Shown here: one piece after another, positions 16,420 through 23,520 of the stretch
Layout of the letters: each line of letters opens with the position of its first letter
Position numbering within the stretch: position 1 is the stretch's first letter
Origin: Bacillota bacterium
GTDB lineage: Bacteria > Bacillota > Bacilli > Alicyclobacillales > SLC66
DNA: 64,000 bases
Assembly (NCBI GenBank): GCA_026627345.1
Contig: JAPNUP010000148.1
Span: 1 to 64,000, forward strand
Direction of reading: 5' to 3'
The notes under the pieces: model-generated
Database searches by the model: none
What the model was told of the DNA's origin: nothing
The model's input: only the letters and a program-made list of their open reading frames with translations
Program-made: the position numbers and the translations under genes

Positions 16420-17652
16420 ATCATCAAGAGAAATGGACCGCGTGTGGACAGTGTGTTTCCATACGCGGTTATGGCGCGTAAATAGTGCCATAGACGTGAC
16501 AGGAAACCATGTCATCATAAAAAAAGGAAATAAAGGGAGACCCAGATACGCTTTCCAATTCACTCTGTCCAGAAGCATAGCCAAAGGCATCTGGATAAGG
16601 ATAAATAGATTGATCGCCGCCCAAAACCACGTGGGCAAGAGCTCTGTAACCGCTGAAATGGCGCTACTTCCAGGCACAGTAGCCTGAAACACCAGCATAA
16701 ATCCAGTCAAAAACAGAATCAGAAAACGCATAGGCTGGAACAGGTAAATCGCTGCGTCAAGTTTAGGCAGATTGCGTTCGACAACACTGGCCTTAAGTAG
16801 CGGCATCATGTATTGTTGCGCACAAGTAAAATGCCCCTGCATCCAGCGCAAGCGCTGGCGCAAAGACGCGATCAGCGTGATCGGCTTCTCGTCGTACACA
16901 CGGGCATCGTGCGCCCACACCGGATAGATGCCGATGCTGACACAACGCGCGCCGAATTCCACGTCCTCTGTAAGTCCCGTGGCCTCCCAGCCAAGCTGCG
17001 TCAGCAACGGCATATCGATGCAAAGCCCTGTGCCACCGAGCGCGCAAGAAAGACCGAGGTTGTACCGTGCCAACTGCCACATGCGGTTCGTATACCAATA
17101 CGAGATCGCCATCGAGATACTCACCCAAGAGTCGTAAGGATTCTTAATATCCAAATACCCTTGGATCACCTTTTTGCCGTCTTGCAGCCGATCATTCATC
17201 ACACGCAAGAAATTGGTTGCCACCAAGTTGTCGGCGTCAAACATGACCACTGCGTCGTAAACTGTGCCCATCTCAGCGAGTTGCTCAAGCATCCAGCGAA
17301 TCGCAAAGCCCTTACCGCGCTCGCCCTCACTAGAACGCTCCGAAACCATGGCCCCGTGTAGCCGAGCAATCCGCGCAGTCTGATCTGTACAGTTATCAGC
17401 AATCACATGAACGTCGTACAGCTCTTTCGGGTAGTCCATTCTCTTTAGATTCTCTAGTAAGTGAGCGATCACCATTTCCTCATTATGCGCCGCGACGAGA
17501 ACGGCAAAGCGCTTCGCAGGCTCGTGTCGAATCGGTCTTTTACGGTAAAACAATCCGAATACGGACAGCACCACCTGATAAAGTCCGATGAGACCGGTCA
17601 CGGCTTGCATCGCTATAAAGCACCCGTCAAGCGTAGCGTTCCAGAATCCCAT
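16405..17652 (-). CDS. Family 2 glycosyltransferase, membrane-bound
   Basis: A 415-residue processive-type family 2 glycosyltransferase. It has an N-terminal membrane segment (about 10-33), the catalytic domain with NEEMVIAHLL, the DxD-type motif FDADN (about residue 138), a second acidic motif TGLTEDVEFG and the acceptor motif RQRLRWMQGH, then two or three C-terminal membrane segments. The layout resembles chitin/cellulose/poly-GlcNAc synthase-like enzymes, so it probably transfers sugars onto a surface polysaccharide or lipid. No neighbouring polysaccharide genes refine this. It starts at ATG with GGGGAG nearby. Confidence 0.82.
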   Translation of the reverse strand: MGFWNATLDGCFIAMQAVTGLIGLYQVVLSVFGLFYRKRPIRHEPAKRFAVLVAAHNEEMVIAHLLENLKRMDYPKELYDVHVIADNCTDQTARIARLHGAMVSERSSEGERGKGFAIRWMLEQLAEMGTVYDAVVMFDADNLVATNFLRVMNDRLQDGKKVIQGYLDIKNPYDSWVSISMAISYWYTNRMWQLARYNLGLSCALGGTGLCIDMPLLTQLGWEATGLTEDVEFGARCVSIGIYPVWAHDARVYDEKPITLIASLRQRLRWMQGHFTCAQQYMMPLLKASVVERNLPKLDAAIYLFQPMRFLILFLTGFMLVFQATVPGSSAISAVTELLPTWFWAAINLFILIQMPLAMLLDRVNWKAYLGLPLFPFFMMTWFPVTSMALFTRHNRVWKHTVHTRSISLDDLRSR

Positions 17653-17748
17653 CTAGGTCTCCCCTGTCAATCCAAGACTTTTTCGTTCTCTGCGTGAAAG
17701 GCAAAAGATGCTTCATTACTATAGCATGTATGCAATCTGCCGGACAAG

Positions 17749-17777
17749 TAGACGAACTCTATCGCCCCATGTATAAT
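17749..17777 (+). promoter_or_regulatory. Promoter of the first dedA gene
   Basis: TAGACG (17749-17754), 17 bp and a perfect TATAAT (17772-17777) form a sigma-A-type promoter about 50 bp upstream of the dedA start. Confidence 0.55.
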
Positions 17778-17825
17778 AAAAAGGTTGAGGTAGCAGTTCA
17801 GTCGCCATAAAGGTGGTATAGCCCA

Positions 17826-18425
17826 TTGCAAGCCTTGTCAGCCTTCCTTGAACACGCTATTCGCCATTATGGCATTCTTGCTGTCTTTTTAGCCATGGTC
17901 TTGGAAAGTGCCTGTATTCCGTTGCCAAGTGAACTCATTATGACTTATGCGGGATTTGAGGCTTTTCGTGGCAATATCGCCTTTGCCCCGGCAGTTGTCG
18001 CAGGCATCGTCGGCAACGTCGTCGGTGCAATGATCGCCTACTATGTCGGCAGTCGTGGTGGCAGAGTTTTCTTGCAGCGATATGGTAAGTACATCTTCTT
18101 TAGCGAGAAGCACTTTGCGGCAGCGGAACGTTACTTTGTCCGCTACGGTACGGTCACCACGCTTGTGTCTCGCGTGTTGCCCGTACTGCGCACGTTTATT
18201 TCCCTGCCCGCTGGCATCGCACGCATGGATCGCAGGCGGTTCCTACTTTACACGACGATCGGATCTATTCCGTGGGTGTATGTGCTTACGTACCTCGGAT
18301 ACAAACTGGGACAGAATTGGACCTCCATCAGCGCACATTTCACCGCTTTGACAGTCATTTTTGTGGTCATCTTCGTCGCAGCTGTCATCTGGTTTTGGAC
18401 GAGCGCCCGTGCACGTAAAGTGTGA
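17826..18425 (+). CDS. DedA-family membrane protein (first copy)
   Basis: A 199-residue DedA/SNARE-associated (VTT) membrane protein. It shows the N-terminal re-entrant region with LESACIPLPSE and the conserved RYFVRYG, SRVLPVLRTFISLPAG (family motif around residues 117-132) and GSIPWVYVLTYLGY-type segment. DedA proteins act in membrane lipid and proton-motive-force homeostasis; some flip undecaprenyl phosphate or phosphatidylethanolamine. Start is TTG at 17826 with AAAGGTGG nine bases upstream. A second, more divergent copy lies at 30258-30866. Confidence 0.86.
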   Translation: MQALSAFLEHAIRHYGILAVFLAMVLESACIPLPSELIMTYAGFEAFRGNIAFAPAVVAGIVGNVVGAMIAYYVGSRGGRVFLQRYGKYIFFSEKHFAAAERYFVRYGTVTTLVSRVLPVLRTFISLPAGIARMDRRRFLLYTTIGSIPWVYVLTYLGYKLGQNWTSISAHFTALTVIFVVIFVAAVIWFWTSARARKV

Positions 18426-18430
18426 TCTCG

Positions 18431-18488
18431 GCGCTTACTAATAAAAGCCCTTGGTACCTAGGTACCTAGGGCTTTTATTAGTAAGCGC
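18431..18488. terminator. 58-bp near-perfect palindrome, probable bidirectional terminator
   Basis: Two perfect 21-bp arms (18431-18451 and 18468-18488) flank a centre that is itself a perfect 14-bp palindrome (GGTACCTAGGTACC, 18453-18466). Only the T/T pair at 18452/18467 is mismatched. It lies between the convergent dedA and iscA-type genes, and AAAA/TTTT tracts occur inside the stem. It can form a long hairpin in RNA or a cruciform in DNA. Confidence 0.8.
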
Positions 18489-18496
18489 AATCGGGA

Positions 18497-18844
18497 TTAA
18501 TCGCAACTGCCCGGTTTTCCTGCGTCATCTTTCGTCCGGAAGCTCGATCCACAGCCACAGGTGGATATAGCATTAGGATTATGGATTGTAAATCCTGTGT
18601 TCGCCATCGATTGTACAAAATCGATCTCAGCACCAGATACATAAGGCGCACTCTCTGCATCGATGAGCACCGGGATTCCAAGCGGCAACAATACCTGATC
18701 GTCCGCTTTACGATCATCGATGGCAAGCCCATAGCTAAAACCGGAACAGCCACCGGGTTTCACAAATAGTCGAAGCCCCTTGTCTTCCTGACCTTCGAGC
18801 AGGTCTTTCACTTTCTCCGCTGCATCCGCCGTTAACGTCACCAT
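18497..18844 (-). CDS. IscA/ErpA-type iron-sulfur cluster assembly protein
   Basis: A 115-residue A-type Fe-S carrier (HesB/IscA/ErpA family). Conserved cysteines are Cys33 in PGGCSGFSYGL and Cys96/Cys98 in STCGCGSSF, the usual three ligands. The protein accepts an iron-sulfur cluster and delivers it to apoproteins in the cytoplasm. I start at the ATG at 18844, with GGGGGA eight bases upstream, rather than the longer frame to 18883. The family contains known selenoproteins, but here all three positions are ordinary cysteine codons. Confidence 0.86.
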   Translation of the reverse strand: MVTLTADAAEKVKDLLEGQEDKGLRLFVKPGGCSGFSYGLAIDDRKADDQVLLPLGIPVLIDAESAPYVSGAEIDFVQSMANTGFTIHNPNAISTCGCGSSFRTKDDAGKPGSCD

Positions 18845-18970
18845 TTGAAAGTCCCCCAGTCCGTCGCAAATTGTAATCTTCAAAGTCTATTTTACTCCTT
18901 TTGCGCCGTACATTAAAGGAATCTCTGCAACAACTTGCTCAGCCCTTCAGGGATTTGCAGACTGGACTGG

Positions 18971-19219
18971 CTATACCTCCCTCGCCACCTTAGACAAACT
19001 GTGTGCAAGGTCCGTCCAGGCAAGCTGACCAATCCGAATGATGCGTTGCTCATCACGATGACCTTGTGTACTGTGTAGAAAGCGCAAGCCACTGACTTCG
19101 GCAGCGGAAATTTTGTCCCCGATATAGGTACTGGCAGTCACAATACGGCTGTGCGGAACCAAGGACATCCCATACATCACGAGTCCCAAGACAATCAATA
19201 ATCGCATTTTTCTCTTCAT
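18971..19219 (-). CDS. Hypothetical small secreted protein
   Basis: An 82-residue protein with a positively charged N-terminus (MKRKMRL) and a hydrophobic core (LIVLGLVMYGMSLVP) that looks like a signal peptide, followed by about 50 residues without known motif. GGGAG lies about 11 bases upstream of the chosen ATG. The open frame extends to a TTG at 19291, immediately after the stop of the peroxiredoxin frame, so translational coupling with that gene is possible. Function unknown. Confidence 0.45.
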   Translation of the reverse strand: MKRKMRLLIVLGLVMYGMSLVPHSRIVTASTYIGDKISAAEVSGLRFLHSTQGHRDEQRIIRIGQLAWTDLAHSLSKVAREV

Positions 19220-19291
19220 CAAAAACACGCTCCCATCGCTGCTGCTACCAGCATCGACGAGAGCGTGAACATCTATACGAGATAGGCGCAA

Positions 19292-19756
19292 TTACTCCGC
19301 CTGCAGATCGCTCAGTACCTTCTGTGCATGTCCCTCAACCTTGACTTTTGGGTACACACGCGCTATTTTTCCCTCTGGATCAATCACATAAGTGGTTCTC
19401 TCGATCCCCATGTACTTCTTGCCGTACATGCTTTTTTCCTTGTACACCCCGTAGGCGGTGCACACACTTGCATCCGGGTCGGAAAGCAGCGGAAAGGGAA
19501 ACTGATACTTTGCAGCAAATTTTTCATGCGACGCCATACTGTCGGCGCTAGCCCCTAGCACCACGGCCCCAAGCTTGACGAACTCTGCGTAGAGCGCGGC
19601 AAACTCATTGGCTTCCTTCGTTCAGCCAGGGGTATCGTCTTTTGGGTAGAAAAACAGCACCACGGGCTTCCCGCGCAAATCTTCCAACGAAATAGTCTGA
19701 TTGCCAGTCGCCTCTAGCGTAAAAGCAGGGGCGACTTGTCCAGTCGTCAGTTCCAC
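19292..19756 (-). CDS. bcp: Bcp/PrxQ-type peroxiredoxin with in-frame TGA at the peroxidatic position (selenoprotein candidate)
   Basis: A thiol peroxidase of the Bcp/PrxQ family, full length at 154 residues if the in-frame TGA at 19622-19624 is read through. Upstream of it the frame gives [13 protein letters not shown], the beta strand [14 protein letters not shown], and then TGA at codon 45, where the family has its peroxidatic Cys (TPGC-T-E). Downstream it continues with [32 protein letters not shown] and a normal C-terminus. No other stop or frameshift interrupts it. The start is GTG 19756, with GGAGG eight bases upstream. The usual resolving Cys five residues on is Asn50, and Cys99 is the only other Cys. 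Selenocysteine is the most attractive reading; a nonsense mutation or sequencing error is the alternative. Confidence 0.72.
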
Positions 19757-19856
19757 ACACATCGCCTCCATCCGTCTGTGTATCGCGATCGCTTCTTTAC
19801 TTCACTCAGTATACCGGACTGTGCACCGGATGGACAAATGTAGCAAACGACTGTCG

Positions 19857-21311
19857 TCAGGATCCACTGACGACGCGAACGGTGGCGATCGTGGGGTCAT
19901 CTGGTCCTTGCACGGGAAGGCCGGCTCGCAAATTCTCCTCGATGTAATCGACATTATCTGACGTCACAACCTCGCCTGGCAACAAAATCGGAATACCTGG
20001 CGGGTAGACCATAATCATATCGGCAATGGTATGCCCAACAGATTCACGAAGCGGGACAATCCTCGTAGATGCGTAGAAAGCATCGCGCGGATTCATCGCC
20101 AAGCGCGGCGTTGATGGGACGAACACCCTTCCACGCTCCTGCGGACTCTCCAGGCGTTCGCGCGCAATCTCCGCGAGGGCTTGGACGAGCGCGGAGGTAT
20201 CCTGCTCGGAATCTCCTGAAGTAATGATGAACAACACGTTGTATAGATCCGACATTTCCACTTCGATATTATACCGTTCCCGCAACAATCCTTCGACGGC
20301 ATACCCTGTCAGCCCAATGTCCGCCACTCGAACGGTGACCTTCAGTGGATCGAGCGCAAAAGTTGCGGTTGAGCGCTTGATCTCTTCGCCGAAACAATAA
20401 AGACCAGGCACCTCGTTGATCGCACTACGCGTCTTTTGCGCCAAAGAGATCGCCTTCTCAATTAACGCGCGACCTTGCGTAGCGAGTTGACGACGCGCCG
20501 CATCAAGTGAGGCAAGCAGAATATACGAGGTTGAGGTAGTAGTCAACATCGACAAAATGGCATGGACGTGGCGTGCCCGAACAAGCCCCTCTTTGACATT
20601 GAGGACTGAGCTTTGCGTCAGTGATCCACCCAACTTGTGTACACTCGTCGCCGCGAGGTCACAGCCCGCTTGCATAGCGGATAAAGGTAGTTCTTCGTGA
20701 AAATGGATATGCACCCCATGTGCCTCGTCGACAAGCACAGGAATCCCACGAGCATGAGCCAACTCGACGATGGCACGCAAGTCTGCTGCAACGCCGAAAT
20801 AGGTGGGGTTAATGAGCAACACAGCCTTGACGTGAGGGTGGGCGCTCAAAGCAGCCTCGACCGTTTCTACGCGAACTCCGTGGGCAATGCCAAGATGGAG
20901 GTCGATCTCAGGTTGCATAAAATACGGCTTTGCGCCAGACAGAATGATTGCGCTGAGCACGGAGCGATGGATATTGCGCGGAACCAATATCTCGTCGTCT
21001 GGGCCGACCACCGACATTACCATGGCCATGATCGCACCGCTCGTCCCTTGTACGGAAAAAAATGTAGCATCTGCCCCAAATGCTTCAGCCGCGAGGACTT
21101 GCGCCTCCTGAATGATCCCCGTGGGGTGCATCAGATCGTCAAGCGGCCCGATATTGATCAGATCGAGGCTTAACGCAGTATCTCCTATGATGCTGCGAAA
21201 CTCGGGGTCCATTGCTTTCCCTGTCTTGTGTCCCGGGATGTGAAATTGTAAGGGTTTGCGCGCTGCATGCGCCATTAAGGCACTTAACAGGGGCGTCTGC
21301 TGCTGATTCAT
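19857..21311 (-). CDS. speA: Arginine decarboxylase, SpeA (aminotransferase-fold type)
   Basis: A 484-residue PLP enzyme matching Bacillus SpeA nearly end to end: QFHIPGHKTGKAMDPEF, SVQGTSGAIM (84-94), VLVDEAHGVHIHFHEELP and the PLP lysine Lys226 in ATSVHKLGGSLTQSS. It decarboxylates arginine to agmatine, the first step of polyamine synthesis, in the cytoplasm. C-terminal MVYPPGIPILLPGE is typical of the Orn/Lys/Arg decarboxylase family. No speB or speE lies next to it in the window. A lysine or ornithine specificity cannot be fully excluded. Confidence 0.88.
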   Translation of the reverse strand: MNQQQTPLLSALMAHAARKPLQFHIPGHKTGKAMDPEFRSIIGDTALSLDLINIGPLDDLMHPTGIIQEAQVLAAEAFGADATFFSVQGTSGAIMAMVMSVVGPDDEILVPRNIHRSVLSAIILSGAKPYFMQPEIDLHLGIAHGVRVETVEAALSAHPHVKAVLLINPTYFGVAADLRAIVELAHARGIPVLVDEAHGVHIHFHEELPLSAMQAGCDLAATSVHKLGGSLTQSSVLNVKEGLVRARHVHAILSMLTTTSTSYILLASLDAARRQLATQGRALIEKAISLAQKTRSAINEVPGLYCFGEEIKRSTATFALDPLKVTVRVADIGLTGYAVEGLLRERYNIEVEMSDLYNVLFIITSGDSEQDTSALVQALAEIARERLESPQERGRVFVPSTPRLAMNPRDAFYASTRIVPLRESVGHTIADMIMVYPPGIPILLPGEVVTSDNVDYIEENLRAGLPVQGPDDPTIATVRVVSGS

Positions 21312-21390
21312 ATCATACGCACATCCTTCTCCAAACCAAAATGGTCGGGACCGTGACCCGACCGTTGCAATTCTGCATACATCCCACCTG

Positions 21391-21954
21391 TCAATCTACC
21401 AGATCCTCAGCGTTTTGTACGGCATCACGTGCCAACTTGTCGCGGTATGCCTCGTCTTGCTTCTGCTTATCTAACAAAGGCGCGTATTCCTCAGCCGTCA
21501 GCCACTGTTCCCAGACGCTAGGCGTAGCATTCACCCACAATTCTTCACGCTGTGCCATCAGAAACGAACCTAGCAGCGTACGTTCGTGATCATTTAGCGC
21601 CTCTAGCATGATCTTCCCTTTGACCGCTCCATCCATCTTGTTGACCTGATCGGCCAAATTCTTGTATCCGATGCCAGACTCTTGGTCGATGTAGATGACA
21701 CAAGCGGCGAGACCATTGATCCCGTGACCTGCGATAAAGCGCCGCAGTGTCGCCCAAACTAACGCAATTCGCCTGGGACTCGCCACCTCGTCAGCGGCCT
21801 TCGTGAAGTGAATCCCCTTCTCAAACTTCCCTTTTCCGTGGATAGCCGCGTTGTCAATATAAACCTCATCACCATCGATGATGATCGCGGATAAATTCGC
21901 CAAAGCATCCGGACGTTTATGCCGGTCCACCGCTTTCAGTTGTAGACGCTCCAT
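21391..21954 (-). CDS. ywhD: YwhD-family protein
   Basis: A 187-residue protein resembling Bacillus YwhD: YIDNAAIHGKGKFEKGIHF, RRIALVWATLRRF and a C-terminal WLTAEEYAPLLDKQKQDEAY. The function of the family is unknown. I chose ATG 21954, preceded by GGAGG at about 10 bases; ATG codons at 21981 and 22008 are in frame but less well supported. In Bacillus the gene also lies near polyamine genes (speE-speB), which agrees with speA being adjacent here. Confidence 0.78.
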   Translation of the reverse strand: MERLQLKAVDRHKRPDALANLSAIIIDGDEVYIDNAAIHGKGKFEKGIHFTKAADEVASPRRIALVWATLRRFIAGHGINGLAACVIYIDQESGIGYKNLADQVNKMDGAVKGKIMLEALNDHERTLLGSFLMAQREELWVNATPSVWEQWLTAEEYAPLLDKQKQDEAYRDKLARDAVQNAEDLVD

Positions 21955-22085
21955 AGAGGCCTCACCTCCATCATAAGTCATACTCAATCCCTCAGTGTAT
22001 TGTACCAAATACGCGCATGATTTTCTCTGTCTAGGGAATTGTTATAGATGCCTTCCGGTACATTCTCATTATAGGGGGTCAACTC

Positions 22086-22748
22086 GTGCGTATACCTTTG
22101 CGCCACACTTTAGCATTACCGCCGCTGTTTGCTCTCGTTCTTGGCCTCTGTATCACTAGCACCCCGGTCCCGGCCCATGCGCAGACAGCGTATTATCTCG
22201 GCGCCGCCGGTTTTCCCAGCACGATCCGCGTGGCGATCCGGGAGAATAACGCATCCGGGGAGCCAGATCCCCGCGGTCGAATCATTTTCGTATCCACCGT
22301 TAATTTCGATGACTACTGCCGGTGTGTGTTGCCCAATGAGTGGTACCCGGCTTGGCGGCCAGCGTCCCTCGAAGCCGGAGCTATAGCCGTTAAGATGTTC
22401 GCTTGGTACCACCAGCTCCACCCTGTCACCGTCGACGGCTTTACGTTCGATGTAGACAACACAGTCAATTTCCAAACCTATCGAGCCGAATCCTATCAAG
22501 ATTCGACGGATCAAGCGTATTACACGACGCGCAATCTGGCATATGTAAAACCGGATAAGGAGATATTTGAACTCAATTACCGTGCCGGATATCAAAACCA
22601 ACCCAACTGGCAATACCGAAACGCCCAGAAGATGGCCCAGTGGGGAACGGAGTATCTAGCCGAACAAGGTAAAACGCCACTGGAAATCCTGGAGTTTTAT
22701 TATACCGGCCGCATGCTCACCAGCATTCCAGGAGTAGGAAGGAGCTAG
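22086..22748 (+). CDS. Exported SpoIID/LytB-domain protein
   Basis: A 220-residue protein with a signal peptide ending at AHA (residue 32). A SpoIID/LytB-like core follows: FVSTVNFDDYCRCVLPNEWYP and then SLEAGAIAVKMFAWY, the helix that carries the conserved features of SpoIID lytic transglycosylases. SpoIID-family enzymes cleave peptidoglycan denuded of peptides during engulfment; LytB-type members enhance amidase action. It is shorter than SpoIID (about 340 residues), so it may be a reduced relative. Start GTG at 22086. The next gene follows after 3 bp and is probably co-transcribed. Confidence 0.75.
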   Translation: MRIPLRHTLALPPLFALVLGLCITSTPVPAHAQTAYYLGAAGFPSTIRVAIRENNASGEPDPRGRIIFVSTVNFDDYCRCVLPNEWYPAWRPASLEAGAIAVKMFAWYHQLHPVTVDGFTFDVDNTVNFQTYRAESYQDSTDQAYYTTRNLAYVKPDKEIFELNYRAGYQNQPNWQYRNAQKMAQWGTEYLAEQGKTPLEILEFYYTGRMLTSIPGVGRS

Positions 22749-22751
22749 ATT

Positions 22752-23432
22752 ATGTTACGAAAATTACGACCCGCTAGCGGACAACGTACACTCCGTTTGC
22801 GTCAGCAGCTAGGAATCGCCTTGCTCGCAATCGGCGGACTACTCCTCACGCCTATGGCCGCCTATGCGCAGTCGCCGAGTCCAGGTTCAACACCGTCTGT
22901 ACAAAGCGTGCAGCCAAATAACGGGGCCAAGCCGAATGCTTCACCGCAAAGTCCTGCTCCCGCCCCTTCAGCACCGAACACAGGGTATGTCCCCGACCTT
23001 CCGGGATCAGCTGCTGGACGCCTGCGGGTTAAAGTCATCGACGGGCGAACCCGCAAGCCACTGCAAGGGGCCGAAGTGGTCGTGATCGAAACGGAGAAAC
23101 GATACAAAACAGACAAAGACGGCCTGACACCTTGGATAAAAGCGCCCGTGTTGAGGAGTGCACGCTACCGATTTTTAGTCAATGAGCTACACGGACAGTT
23201 AAACCTCATCTCGTATAAGGATGGCTACCGGGATTCAGTACACATGGGTGTGCGCGTCAATGAAGGGGCTGTAACAAAAACGACCATTTGGCAATACAAA
23301 ATTCTACCGGGTCCTGACACGCGGGTAGAACCTGTACTCTATCAGGAACCGTACCACCGGCTTTGGATCATTCAGTTAGCCGATCGCTTTCGTCGACCTT
23401 CACAACTCGGTGAAGGCTACGAACGTCCGTAA
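22752..23432 (+). CDS. Exported protein with carboxypeptidase-regulatory-like domain
   Basis: A 226-residue protein. A signal peptide ends at AYA (residue 39), then comes a Ser/Pro/Asn-rich linker (40-80) and a beta-sandwich resembling the carboxypeptidase regulatory-like fold (LRVKVIDGRTRKPLQGAEVVV, residues about 94-114). Such domains mediate protein or carbohydrate contacts outside the cell and are not enzymatic. The start ATG at 22752 lies 3 bp after the SpoIID-like gene. The C-terminal 80 residues are not recognised. A partnership with the SpoIID-like protein is inferred from the close spacing only. Confidence 0.6.
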   Translation: MLRKLRPASGQRTLRLRQQLGIALLAIGGLLLTPMAAYAQSPSPGSTPSVQSVQPNNGAKPNASPQSPAPAPSAPNTGYVPDLPGSAAGRLRVKVIDGRTRKPLQGAEVVVIETEKRYKTDKDGLTPWIKAPVLRSARYRFLVNELHGQLNLISYKDGYRDSVHMGVRVNEGAVTKTTIWQYKILPGPDTRVEPVLYQEPYHRLWIIQLADRFRRPSQLGEGYERP

Positions 23433-23520
23433 GTAGAGCCGATGGGAGGAATTGTCCTTTGTCCTGATCCGCCGATTTGATACAATAAGCTATCTGAAAC
23501 ATTCGGGGGAGAGTGGTGCG

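Noticed and set aside
18497-18844. IscA/HesB-type gene as a second selenoprotein
   Set aside because: All conserved cysteine positions are ordinary cysteine codons; no in-frame TGA is present.
19292-19564. A separate 90-residue gene starting at GTG 19564
   Set aside because: It would lack the N-terminal half and catalytic site of the peroxiredoxin, has no ribosome site, and the upstream frame fits the family exactly.
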